This document shows positions 24,148 to 32,633 of a DNA stretch of 64,000 bases, piece by piece. Made by a program: the position numbers and the translations under genes. This DNA comes from Hominisplanchenecus_A murintestinalis (lineage in GTDB: Bacteria; Bacillota; Clostridia; Lachnospirales; Lachnospiraceae), in assembly GCF_943193015.1 (NCBI RefSeq), contig NZ_CALPCM010000006.1, positions 54,482 through 118,481 on the forward strand. The letters are read 5' to 3'. Under the pieces are notes generated by a model. It saw only the letters and a program-made list of their open reading frames with translations, was not told the origin of the DNA and ran no database searches. Every line of letters begins with the position of its first letter. The stretch's first letter is position 1.

Positions 24148-26496
24148 ATGGAAGAAATCAGGATATCCGTCCGAAATCTGGTGGAATTTATTTTACAGAG
24201 CGGGGACATTGACAATCGAAAGGGAACGATGGCTGATAAGGAGGCTATGCAGATTGGAAGCCGTCTTCACCGAAAAATCCAGGGCCAGATGGGGGCGTCC
24301 TATGCTGCGGAAGTGCCGCTGCGGCACAGGATAGACTGCGGGACGTATGCGATTGTAATTGAAGGACGTGCAGATGGAATACAGACGGACAGCAAGGGAG
24401 TGCTGGTGGATGAAATCAAAGGCGTTTACCGGGATTTGGCGCTGGTGGAAGAACCTGTTCCTGTGCATCAGGCGCAGGCGAAGTGCTATGCATATATTTA
24501 TGGGCTGCAGAAGGAACTGGAGCAGGTTTGTGTACAGATGACGTATTGTAATCTGGAGACAGAAGATGTGAAGCGATTTCAGACGGATTTCTGTTTTCAG
24601 GAGCTGGAGGAGTGGTTTAACGGGCTCATAGATGCGTATAAGAAATGGTGTGAATACCAGATAGGCTGGGGGAAAGAGCGTACCGCATCTATAAAGGAAA
24701 TGGAATTTCCCTTTGCTTACAGGGAGGGGCAGAAAGAGCTGGCGGCAGGCGTGTACCGGACGATTTTTCGGAAAAGGACGCTATTTCTTCAGGCGCCTAC
24801 CGGGGTGGGGAAAACGATTTCCACGATTTTCCCGGCAGTGAAAGCCGTAGGAGAGGGGCTTGGAGAAAAGATTTTTTATTTAACGGCAAAGACGATTACC
24901 CGAACCGTTGCAGAGGAGGCATTTTCCCTGTTAAAAGATCGTGGACTGTCTTATAAAGTAGTGACGCTTACGGCCAAAGAGAAAATCTGCGGATGTGAAG
25001 AGATGGAGTGCAACCCGGAGGCATGTCCTTATGCCAAAGGGCATTTTGACAGGATTAATGATGCGGTTTATGATATGGTGACAACCCGTCAGGATTTTTC
25101 CAGAGAGGCTCTTGTCCGGCAGAGCGAGAAATGGCAGGTGTGTCCGTTTGAACTGTCGCTGGATGTGTCTCGGTGGGTGGATGCGGTTATTTGTGACTAT
25201 AATTATGTGTTTGATCCCAGGGCACACCTCAAACGGTTCTTTGGAGAAAATGTGAAGGGTAGTTATCTTTTTCTCATAGATGAGGCTCATAACCTGGTGG
25301 AACGGGGAAGAGAAATGTTCAGCGCCGTATTGGTGAAAGAGGATTTCCTGGAGGTCAAGCGGGTAGTGAAACCTTACAGCCGGAAATTGGAACGGCTCCT
25401 GGAACAGTGTAACCGCAGGATGCTGGAATGGAAGAGGGAATGTCCGGATTACCGTGTGTTACCGGATGTTACGGTATTTTCCGCGGCATTGATGAGCCTG
25501 GCAGGGGAGATGGAAACTTTTATGGAGGATGTATCTCAGGGGAAAGCCAGGGAAAAAACGCTGGAACTGTATTTTGCGGTACGTACTTTTTTGGATGTGT
25601 GCGAAAGGCTGGATGAACATTATGTGATTTATACGGAAATGTTATCTGATGGGCGTTTTATGGTGAAACTTTTTTGTGTAGATCCATCTGCGAATCTTCA
25701 GGAATGTCTGAACAAAGGCAGGAGCGCCGTGTTCTTTTCTGCTACGTTACTTCCGGTGCAGTACTATATCAGCCTTCTGGGGGAGGACAGAGAACCGTAT
25801 ACGATGTATGCCAAATCTGTGTTTCGGCCGGAGAAAAAGCTGCTTCTGGTTGGCACGGATGTAAGCAGCCGCTATACCAGACGAGGATATGCGGAGTACC
25901 GGAGGATGGCGGAGTATATCCAGGCGATGATACAGCAGAGAACAGGGAATTACCTGGCGTTTTTTCCGTCATATAAGATGATGCAGGAGGTAGCAGAATG
26001 TTTTGGAGAACTGAATCGTGGAGAAGCTGAGGTTCTGCTTCAGAGCGGCGGGATGAAAGAAGCAGAGAAAGAAGAATTTTTGGCAGCTTTTGCGTGTGGC
26101 GGGAAAAAGAGCCTGGTGGGATTCTGTGTGATGGGAGGCATCTTTGGCGAGGGCATTGACTTGAAGCATGACCGTCTGATAGGCGCGGCTATCATTGGCA
26201 CAGGGCTGCCCCAGGTATGCAATGAGCGGGAGATTTTGAAAAACTATTATGCCGGGCGGGGGCAGGACGGTTTTGCCTATGCCTATCTGTATCCCGGCAT
26301 GAACAAGGTTCTGCAGTCTGCGGGGCGGGTGATACGCACCGACGAAGACGAGGGAGTCATTCTCCTGTTGGATGAGCGTTTTACCAGACGGCAGTATCTT
26401 GAACTGTTTCCACGCGAATGGGCGGACTATCGGTACTGTACCAGGGAGAATGCCGCAGAGGAAATGCGGCGGTTCTGGGAGGGACGGGGCGGGTGA
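24148..26496 (+). CDS. DinG/XPD-like ATP-dependent DNA helicase with N-terminal RecB-type nuclease-like domain
   Basis: Protein of 782 residues; start at 24148 behind AAGGAAAGG, and the upstream frame to 24064 overlaps the terminator. Residues about 70-130 look like a PD-(D/E)xK/RecB fold: ADGI, then VDEIKG (E-x-K), then HQAQAKCYAYIYG (Q-x3-Y). The helicase has Walker A LFLQAPTGVGKT (about 222-233), four Fe-S cysteines (CGCEEMECNPEACPYA), DEAH (FLIDEAHNLVERG) and motif VI near QSAGRVIRTDEDEG. Such XPD-type helicases open damaged or displaced DNA. It stands next to the SOS-type repair genes but has its own transcription unit. Confidence 0.88.
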   Translation: MEEIRISVRNLVEFILQSGDIDNRKGTMADKEAMQIGSRLHRKIQGQMGASYAAEVPLRHRIDCGTYAIVIEGRADGIQTDSKGVLVDEIKGVYRDLALVEEPVPVHQAQAKCYAYIYGLQKELEQVCVQMTYCNLETEDVKRFQTDFCFQELEEWFNGLIDAYKKWCEYQIGWGKERTASIKEMEFPFAYREGQKELAAGVYRTIFRKRTLFLQAPTGVGKTISTIFPAVKAVGEGLGEKIFYLTAKTITRTVAEEAFSLLKDRGLSYKVVTLTAKEKICGCEEMECNPEACPYAKGHFDRINDAVYDMVTTRQDFSREALVRQSEKWQVCPFELSLDVSRWVDAVICDYNYVFDPRAHLKRFFGENVKGSYLFLIDEAHNLVERGREMFSAVLVKEDFLEVKRVVKPYSRKLERLLEQCNRRMLEWKRECPDYRVLPDVTVFSAALMSLAGEMETFMEDVSQGKAREKTLELYFAVRTFLDVCERLDEHYVIYTEMLSDGRFMVKLFCVDPSANLQECLNKGRSAVFFSATLLPVQYYISLLGEDREPYTMYAKSVFRPEKKLLLVGTDVSSRYTRRGYAEYRRMAEYIQAMIQQRTGNYLAFFPSYKMMQEVAECFGELNRGEAEVLLQSGGMKEAEKEEFLAAFACGGKKSLVGFCVMGGIFGEGIDLKHDRLIGAAIIGTGLPQVCNEREILKNYYAGRGQDGFAYAYLYPGMNKVLQSAGRVIRTDEDEGVILLLDERFTRRQYLELFPREWADYRYCTRENAAEEMRRFWEGRGG

Positions 26497-26522
26497 AAGA
26501 GCAGAGTAAAGTTCGAGTGGGG

Positions 26523-26596
26523 ACTATCGGTTTCGTAACTGCCCGGGGTAAGCGGCAGATTCCCCGGCAAACCGCAATTTGCGCCGGGATAGTTAC
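26523..26596. repeat. Structured intergenic repeat, family B copy 2
   Basis: 74 bp with outer arms ACTATC / GATAGT(TAC), then CGGTTT / AAACCG, then GCCCGGGG / CCCCGG(C), nested to give one long interrupted hairpin. It shares layout and long identical blocks with 7062-7136. Arm sequences differ between copies while pairing is kept. It lies between the helicase stop and the metG promoter. Confidence 0.65.
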
Positions 26597-26625
26597 AGCA
26601 GTTTAAAAGAACTGCGAAACCCTTC

Positions 26626-26654
26626 TTGACATCCCAGGCGCGATGTGTTAGCTT
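26626..26654 (+). promoter_or_regulatory. Promoter of the metG T-box leader
   Basis: TTGACA, 17-base spacer, TAGCTT, directly upstream of the T-box leader. Confidence 0.6.
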
Positions 26655-26933
26655 AGTGAAAAGGAAAACGCGGAGACGAAGAGAGTACACCCTTTGGAAT
26701 ATTACAGAGAATTCCCGATAGCTGAGAGGGATATAGGAAGAAAGGTGGAAGATGGCTTCTGAGCGGCGCACCGAACTGCACAGTGTGCGGCAAGGCTGCG
26801 ACAGGAACCGCCTGTTACAGCGGAAGAGTGTGAAATTCGCACTTGCAGAGGTTCATTTCGTGAGGAATGGATAAAGTGAAGTGGTAACGCGGGAAAACTC
26901 GCCTTCTCAATGTGATGTTGAGAGGGCTTTTTT
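26655..26933 (+). promoter_or_regulatory. T-box leader of metG
   Basis: Begins with stem I including GAGAGAGTAC (the AG-rich bulge and loop-E motif). ATG at 26752-26754 is a candidate Met specifier, flanked by GAAG/CTTC pairing with the 5' side. The conserved T-box AGTGGTAACGCGGG follows at about 26880-26893, then the terminator CCTTCTCAA / TTGAGAGGG with a T-run at 26902-26933. Uncharged tRNA binding would favour the antiterminator and allow metG expression. Specifier assignment was made by eye. Confidence 0.88.
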
Positions 26934-26952
26934 GATGAAAGGAAGAAAGAAG

Positions 26953-28902
26953 ATGGAAAAGAAAAAGTTTTATATGACTACGGCAATTGCGTATACTTCA
27001 GGCAAACCCCACATTGGAAACACCTATGAAATCGTGCTTGCGGACAGCATTGCAAGGTTTAAAAGGCAGCAGGGATACGATGTGTTTTTTCAGACAGGGA
27101 CGGATGAGCATGGACAGAAGATAGAGCTGAAGGCTGGAGAGGCAGGCATTACGCCGAAAGAGTTTGTGGATAATGTAGCTTCTGAGATTAAGAGGATTTG
27201 GGATTTGATGAATACTTCTTATGACAAGTTTATCCGTACGACAGACGCTGACCATGAGAAGCAGGTACAGAAGATTTTTAAGAAGCTGTACGAGCAGGGA
27301 GATATCTATAAAGGACATTATGAAGGGATGTACTGTACCCCATGTGAGTCCTTTTTTACGGAATCGCAGCTTGTGGACGGGAAATGCCCGGACTGTGGAC
27401 GTGAGGTGCAGCCAGCGAAAGAGGAAGCATATTTTTTCAAAATGAGTAAATATGCCGACAGGCTGATAGAGCACATTAATACGCATCCCGAGTTTATCCA
27501 GCCTGTGTCCCGGAAAAATGAGATGATGAATAATTTCCTCCTTCCGGGGCTTCAGGACTTGTGCGTGTCACGGACTTCGTTTAAATGGGGGATTCCTGTA
27601 TCTTTTGACGATAGGCATGTGGTATATGTATGGCTGGATGCCCTTACAAACTATATCACAGGAATCGGTTATGAGTGTGAGGGGGAGAGCACGGAGCAGT
27701 TTAAGAAGAACTGGCCGGCGGACTTGCACCTGATTGGAAAAGATATTATCCGTTTCCACACGATTTACTGGCCTATTTTCTTGATGGCTCTGGATTTGCC
27801 GCTGCCGAGGCAGGTGTTTGGACATCCGTGGCTTCTGCAGGGGGATGGCAAGATGAGCAAGTCAAAAGGGAATGTGTTATATGCGGATGATTTGGCAGAA
27901 TTCTTCGGTGTGGATGCCGTGAGGTATTTTGTGCTTCATGAGATGCCTTTTGAAAATGACGGTGTGATTTCCTGGGAGCTCATGGTAGAACGTTTGAATT
28001 CTGATTTGGCAAATACGCTTGGAAACCTGGTAAACCGCACGATTTCTATGTCAAATAAATATTTTGGCGGTGTAGTTGCCGATAAAGGGGCGGCGGAACC
28101 TGTGGATGAAGAGTTGAAAGCGCTAGCTCTTGAAACGCCGAAGAAAGCAGCGGAAAAGATGGATGGCCTGCGTGTGGCAGATGCGATTACGGAGATTTTT
28201 GCATTGTTTAAACGCTGCAATAAATATATTGATGAGACGATGCCCTGGGCGCTGGCGAAGGATGAGGCGAAAAAAGACCGTCTGTCAACCGTGCTCTATA
28301 ACCTGGTGGAAGGGATTTCTATCGGTGCGTCGCTTCTGGAGGCTTTTATGCCAGAGACTTCCGGAAAAATCCTTGCTCAGCTTCATGCAGAGAAACGCAG
28401 TCTTGAGGATATGGAGACATGGGGACATTATGTATCGGGCAGTAAGGTGACGGAGAAACCGGAAATCCTTTTTGTACGCCAGGATTTGAATGAGGTGCTG
28501 GCAAAGGTAGAGGAGCTTTACGGTCAGCCGGAGGAAGAGAAACCAGAGGAGCCTGTGATTGATATTGAGGCAAAGCCGGAGATTACTTTTGATGATTTCG
28601 AAAAGCTGCAGTTCCAGGTGGGGGAGATCATTGCCTGCGAGGAAGTGAAGAAGTCCAGGAAGCTGCTCTGCTCCCAGGTGAAAATCGGAAGCCAGGTAAA
28701 GCAGATTGTATCGGGGATCAAATCCCACTATAGTGCGGAGGAGATGGTTGGAAAGAAGGTACTGGTACTGGTGAACTTGAAGCCTGCGAAGCTCGCGGGA
28801 GTGCTTTCAGAAGGGATGCTGCTCTGTGCTGAGGATGCGGACGGTGTGTTGTCTCTGATGGTGCCGGAGAAGGAAATGCCCGCGGGCGCGGAGGTGTGCT
28901 AG
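26953..28902 (+). CDS. metG: Methionine--tRNA ligase
   Basis: Class I tRNA synthetase of 649 residues. The start at 26953 follows AAAGGAAGAAAG; earlier in-frame starts lie within the T-box terminator. Motifs in order: TSGKPHIGNTYE (HIGH-type), CTPCESFF and CPDCGR zinc-knuckle cysteines, the WLDALTNYITG region, and KMSKSKGN (KMSKS). The C-terminal 110 residues are the EMAP/Trbp111-like tRNA-binding domain (FEKLQFQVGEI). tatD and rsmA follow closely and are probably co-transcribed. Confidence 0.97.
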   Translation: MEKKKFYMTTAIAYTSGKPHIGNTYEIVLADSIARFKRQQGYDVFFQTGTDEHGQKIELKAGEAGITPKEFVDNVASEIKRIWDLMNTSYDKFIRTTDADHEKQVQKIFKKLYEQGDIYKGHYEGMYCTPCESFFTESQLVDGKCPDCGREVQPAKEEAYFFKMSKYADRLIEHINTHPEFIQPVSRKNEMMNNFLLPGLQDLCVSRTSFKWGIPVSFDDRHVVYVWLDALTNYITGIGYECEGESTEQFKKNWPADLHLIGKDIIRFHTIYWPIFLMALDLPLPRQVFGHPWLLQGDGKMSKSKGNVLYADDLAEFFGVDAVRYFVLHEMPFENDGVISWELMVERLNSDLANTLGNLVNRTISMSNKYFGGVVADKGAAEPVDEELKALALETPKKAAEKMDGLRVADAITEIFALFKRCNKYIDETMPWALAKDEAKKDRLSTVLYNLVEGISIGASLLEAFMPETSGKILAQLHAEKRSLEDMETWGHYVSGSKVTEKPEILFVRQDLNEVLAKVEELYGQPEEEKPEEPVIDIEAKPEITFDDFEKLQFQVGEIIACEEVKKSRKLLCSQVKIGSQVKQIVSGIKSHYSAEEMVGKKVLVLVNLKPAKLAGVLSEGMLLCAEDADGVLSLMVPEKEMPAGAEVC

Positions 28903-28904
28903 GT

Positions 28905-29678
28905 ATGATCTTTGACAGTCATGCCCATTACGATGATAAGGCATTCGATGAAGACAGGGACGAGGTGGTTTCCGGGCTGTATCAGGCGGGAGTAGGAGCC
29001 GTTGTAAATGTAGGAGCCAGTCTCAGGGGCGTCCGGGACACGGCTGCACTGGCAGAAAAATATCCTTTTGTATATGGAGCTGTGGGTATTCATCCCGACC
29101 ATGTGGATCAGTTAAATGATGAAGTGATTGAGGAGATGCGGACACTGTGCGGCAGGGAAAAAATCGTAGCAGTCGGCGAAATCGGCCTGGATTATTACTG
29201 GGATAAGAATCCACGGAAGATGCAGCAGGAATGGTTTGTACGGCAGCTCTCTATGGCAAAAGAGGTAAATCTTCCGGTAAATATCCATAGCCGAGAAGCG
29301 GCAAAGGATACGTTTGATATCATCAAACAGGAACATGCAGGCAGCACAGGCGGGGTGATTCATTGCTATTCCGGTTCAAAGGAGATGGCCAGGGATTATC
29401 TGAATATGGGATATTATCTGGGAGTAGGCGGAGTCGTTACGTTTAAAAATGCCAGGGTACTGAAAGAAGTTGTGGAATACGCGCCTCTTGACAGGATACT
29501 GGTAGAGACAGACTGTCCTTATCTGGCTCCGGCTCCTTTTAGGGGAAAGCGAAATATGTCGTCCCTGCTCTCGTATGTGTTAGATACGATTGCCGCCTTG
29601 AAAGGCGTGTCACGGGAAGAAGCGGAGCGTGCGACATGGGAAAATGCCGTGGAAATGTATAGGATTGGAAAGAGGTAG
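28905..29678 (+). CDS. tatD: TatD-family metal-dependent deoxyribonuclease
   Basis: TIM-barrel hydrolase of 257 residues. The start at 28905 gives MIFDSHAHYDD (the H-x-H metal motif); the frame from 28896 overlaps metG. Other metal residues lie in VGEIGLDYYW (Glu), NIHSREA (His), VIHCYSGS (His) and LVETDCPYLAP (Asp). TatD proteins are 3'-exonucleases in DNA quality control. It is set in the common metG-tatD-rsmA order, although the rnmV gene often found between them is missing. Confidence 0.95.
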   Translation: MIFDSHAHYDDKAFDEDRDEVVSGLYQAGVGAVVNVGASLRGVRDTAALAEKYPFVYGAVGIHPDHVDQLNDEVIEEMRTLCGREKIVAVGEIGLDYYWDKNPRKMQQEWFVRQLSMAKEVNLPVNIHSREAAKDTFDIIKQEHAGSTGGVIHCYSGSKEMARDYLNMGYYLGVGGVVTFKNARVLKEVVEYAPLDRILVETDCPYLAPAPFRGKRNMSSLLSYVLDTIAALKGVSREEAERATWENAVEMYRIGKR

Positions 29679-29680
29679 GA

Positions 29681-30541
29681 ATGGAGAAATTATCAAATCC
29701 CCGAAAAACCATAGAAATCATCCAAAAATACAAATTTGTTTTTCAGAAAAAATTCGGACAGAATTTTTTGATAGACGCCCATGTGCTGGATAAAATCATA
29801 GCGGCGGCGGAAATTACGAAAGAAGATTTTGTGTTAGAAGTAGGGCCGGGAATCGGTACGATGACCCAATACCTTGCGGAGAGTGCAGGAAAGGTTGTAG
29901 CAGTAGAAATTGATAAGGCGCTGCTTCCTATTTTGGAAGAGACATTGGAGGAATATGAGAATGCAGACGTCATCCATGCAGATGTGCTGAAGCTGGATAT
30001 CGGGAAACTTGTCCGCGAGCAGAACGGGGGAAGGCCGATAAAGGTGGTGGCGAATCTTCCTTATTATATTACAACGCCGATTATTATGGGGTTGTTTGAA
30101 AGCCATGTGCCGATAGAAAGCATTACGGTGATGGTGCAGAAGGAAGTAGCTTTGCGGATGCAGGCACAGCCGGGAACAAAGGACTATGGCGCGCTTTCCC
30201 TGGCAGTTCAGTATTATGCAGAACCATATCTGGCGGCAAATGTACCTCCGAACTGCTTTATGCCCCGTCCAAATGTAGGGAGTGCAGTTATACGTTTGAT
30301 ACGGCATGAAGAACCGCGAGTATCCGTGAAGGATGAAGCGCTGATGTTCCGGATCATCCGGGCATCTTTTAACCAGCGAAGAAAGACGCTGCAGAATGGG
30401 CTGAACAATTCCCCGGAGATTTCAACGTCAAAAGAGCAGATTGCAGAAGCGATTGCTGCGCTGGGACTGCCTCCGGGGGTGAGGGGAGAGGCGCTTACCC
30501 TGGAGCAGTTCGCGGCGCTGGCGGATAAGATTTGCGGATAG
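29681..30541 (+). CDS. rsmA: 16S rRNA (adenine1518-N6/adenine1519-N6)-dimethyltransferase
   Basis: KsgA/RsmA of 286 residues, starting two bases after the tatD stop. Motifs: KKFGQNFLID near residue 23, SAM-binding VLEVGPGIGTMTQYLAE, catalytic NLPYYITTPI (N-L-P-Y-Y), and the C-terminal region with RIIRASFNQRRKTLQNGL. It dimethylates two adjacent adenines in the last helix of 16S rRNA during 30S assembly. Confidence 0.97.
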   Translation: MEKLSNPRKTIEIIQKYKFVFQKKFGQNFLIDAHVLDKIIAAAEITKEDFVLEVGPGIGTMTQYLAESAGKVVAVEIDKALLPILEETLEEYENADVIHADVLKLDIGKLVREQNGGRPIKVVANLPYYITTPIIMGLFESHVPIESITVMVQKEVALRMQAQPGTKDYGALSLAVQYYAEPYLAANVPPNCFMPRPNVGSAVIRLIRHEEPRVSVKDEALMFRIIRASFNQRRKTLQNGLNNSPEISTSKEQIAEAIAALGLPPGVRGEALTLEQFAALADKICG

Positions 30542-30563
30542 CATCATATTATGATATAAATAA

Positions 30564-30593
30564 AAATGCAGACCGAGAGGTTTGCATTTTTTT
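30564..30593 (+). terminator. Terminator of metG-tatD-rsmA
   Basis: AAATGCAGACC / GGTTTGCATTT hairpin followed by T-run, about 20 bases after rsmA. Confidence 0.8.
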
Positions 30594-30621
30594 CAGGAAT
30601 TAAATCATACAATAATTAATG

Positions 30622-30650
30622 TTGACAAATAATGAAAGCAAATATATAAT
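30622..30650 (+). promoter_or_regulatory. Perfect-consensus promoter for secreted protein/lipoprotein pair
   Basis: TTGACA, 17-base spacer, TATAAT, with an AT-rich stretch upstream and the ATG 57 bases downstream. Confidence 0.8.
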
Positions 30651-30706
30651 ACGAAAAAAGGAAAAACAACAGAATAATACAAAAAATAGTAGGAAGTTTG
30701 ATAATC

Positions 30707-31210
30707 ATGAAAGTAAGAAGACTGAGGAAAATAGGGTATACGGCGGTGGCTTTATCATTAATGTTTGGAGGTTTGTCTTTTCGAGCATTAGCAAATGATG
30801 GGTTAATAAAAGGAAGCCCCAAATGTGAAATTGAAAAGGTAAGTGTACCTGTCCCAATTGGCAATATGGCCGTGCCGTTGGCGTCATCAAGTCAATGGCT
30901 ATATACTTCGAAAATAACATGGTATCCTGTAGTAACATCAGAAGTTGGTGTAACTGCAACTTCTACAGCTACATATGCTGGAAAACCTAAAGCAATAACA
31001 TCTATATATGCCAGAGCCAGTATTGTACAATATAATGGTACGGCTACGACGAAAAAAAGTACGAAAAAAAGTGCATCGTCTCATTCTGAGTTTGTCAGTG
31101 AAAAAGTTCCTTTGAGCCAGGTAAAGTGCTTTAAGAGTGGACATCAATATAAAAATAAAGGATATGAGCCTGTTACAGATAGAATGGTGAAATACCCCAA
31201 TGGGAAATGA
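30707..31210 (+). CDS. Secreted protein of unknown function
   Basis: Protein of 167 residues; the start at 30707 (AGGAAG upstream) gives a positively charged N-terminus, a hydrophobic core and a cleavage site near FRALA, so it is exported. The mature part is Ser/Thr/Lys-rich with a beta-like TSEVGVTATSTATYAG segment, a poly-basic KKSTKKSASSHS stretch, and one cysteine near each end. I do not recognise the family. It is AT-richer than its neighbours and is followed by a lipoprotein gene 37 bases on, under one strong promoter. Confidence 0.7.
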   Translation: MKVRRLRKIGYTAVALSLMFGGLSFRALANDGLIKGSPKCEIEKVSVPVPIGNMAVPLASSSQWLYTSKITWYPVVTSEVGVTATSTATYAGKPKAITSIYARASIVQYNGTATTKKSTKKSASSHSEFVSEKVPLSQVKCFKSGHQYKNKGYEPVTDRMVKYPNGK

Positions 31211-31247
31211 GAAGTAGCTTTAGGTGGGCTGGAAGGAGAAACTGGAC

Positions 31248-32288
31248 ATGAAATATAAAATCAGGACAACCATTGTTATGTGTCTGCTTATTTTATGTGT
31301 ATCTGGATGTGATATGCGGCAAGAAGAAAAGACTGTGAAAGAGAATCCGGAAACGGCGACGATCAGCATAGAGAATGGGAAAGAAGAAATTACAAAACTG
31401 TCTTATCCTAAAAAGCAATATACAGAGTTTGAGAATAAGATGGGAGAAGACCGATCTGAGTATGCGAAGCCTATCAGCGAAGGGAATTCGTTAGGGCATT
31501 CGATTATGGGGAAGGATGGTCTGGTAGAGACAGAAGGAGTTTATCATTTGAAATCAGGAGAGGAATTTGAACGTTTTATACAGATAGGAAATTTTCTGGG
31601 AGAAGATCTGGACTTCAAGCTCCTCGTGTTCAATAACTGCGAGCAGATTGAATTTGATGTGGATGGAAAGCGGCAAAGTGTATGCGATGTGTATATAAAA
31701 GAAAACGAAAAGCTGCCGATACCAGTGACGCTTTCGTCTTTTCATAAAGGCTTGAATGATATTATTTTCCTTATTGTCTGTGATTCAGATATAAACCTGA
31801 CGAGTGATGAACGTATAGACACGTATGATTTTAATACAGTTTATTTGCGCTGTACGATTTACGTAGATGATGAGAGTATTCCAGAGTTTCAACCAGTGGA
31901 TGTCCAGGGGGAAGTAGCAGAAGATATTACGGATTTCATGCTTCATGAAGAGAAAGAAGAGGTAAATAAGATTTTTACCAGGAAATCTTTAAAGAAAAAT
32001 GAAGAAATGGATTACTATCTTACAGTGGGGAATGCAGAAGAAGAGGATATGGATTTTGCCCTGTTACTTTTAGAAGATTGGGAGCAGAAGCCCCTGGATG
32101 GGGAGATGAAGAAAATTATTCATATGTCTGCCGGTACACAGATAACAATCCCGCTGAAGGCTTCTTTTAAAGAAGAGGGAGTGCATGAAATTACAGTGCT
32201 GAAAATAGCCAGTATTTATAAAGAGTACGATCCTGAATCAGGGGTTGAAGTGGAATCAAGCACGCGGTTGGGAATGGAAGTAAAATAG
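31248..32288 (+). CDS. Putative lipoprotein with two related domains, unknown function
   Basis: Protein of 346 residues; the start at 31248 follows AAGGAG. The lipobox LCVSGC places the lipidated cysteine at residue 21. The mature part appears to hold two related beta-rich units: one around YHLKSGEEFERFIQIGNFLG, the other around FTRKSLKKNEEMDYYLTVGN. Each is followed by a (G/A)-E-(D/E)-D-(L/M)-D-F strand and a proline-containing IP-(V/L) strand. The resemblance suggests an internal duplication. It likely sits on the outer face of the membrane and may work with the secreted protein encoded before it. No catalytic motif seen. Confidence 0.7.
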   Translation: MKYKIRTTIVMCLLILCVSGCDMRQEEKTVKENPETATISIENGKEEITKLSYPKKQYTEFENKMGEDRSEYAKPISEGNSLGHSIMGKDGLVETEGVYHLKSGEEFERFIQIGNFLGEDLDFKLLVFNNCEQIEFDVDGKRQSVCDVYIKENEKLPIPVTLSSFHKGLNDIIFLIVCDSDINLTSDERIDTYDFNTVYLRCTIYVDDESIPEFQPVDVQGEVAEDITDFMLHEEKEEVNKIFTRKSLKKNEEMDYYLTVGNAEEEDMDFALLLLEDWEQKPLDGEMKKIIHMSAGTQITIPLKASFKEEGVHEITVLKIASIYKEYDPESGVEVESSTRLGMEVK

Positions 32289-32327
32289 AAGATAGATATG
32301 GCAGGAAAATCGCCATCATGTCTGTAT

Positions 32328-32361
32328 GGAATCCACTGAGGAATAGTGGATTCCTATTTTT
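32328..32361 (+). terminator. Terminator of the lipoprotein operon
   Basis: GGAATCCACT / AGTGGATTCC hairpin followed by TATTTTT. The rest of the 32289-32633 gap is AT-rich, with a possible extended -10 (TGGTATAAT, about 32453) but no gene I can support. Confidence 0.8.
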
Positions 32362-32565
32362 AATGATCTCGAAAAGGACATTGATGTTTGCCTTACACAT
32401 CCGAACTGCTGAGACATACGTCAGACAAAAAAGTAGTATTATCAAACGAATTATGGTATAATTACATTACACTATTTTTATGTAAATGTAAAATTGGAAA
32501 TGTGGAAAAAGGCTTGAAAACAGGGCATTTATGAGGGAGAATAGGAGTATAATAAAGGACAATCA

Positions 32566-32598
32566 AAAAGGGAACAAACCATTTCTGATTCATTCCCT
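32566..32598 (-). terminator. Terminator of the rubrerythrin gene
   Basis: Read on the minus strand, a GGGAA / TTCCC hairpin with extra inner pairs is followed by TTTTT, 36 bases after the rubrerythrin stop. Confidence 0.6.
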
Positions 32599-32633
32599 TA
32601 ATTTCAAAAATCCTTCAAAATCCGGCGATTTGA

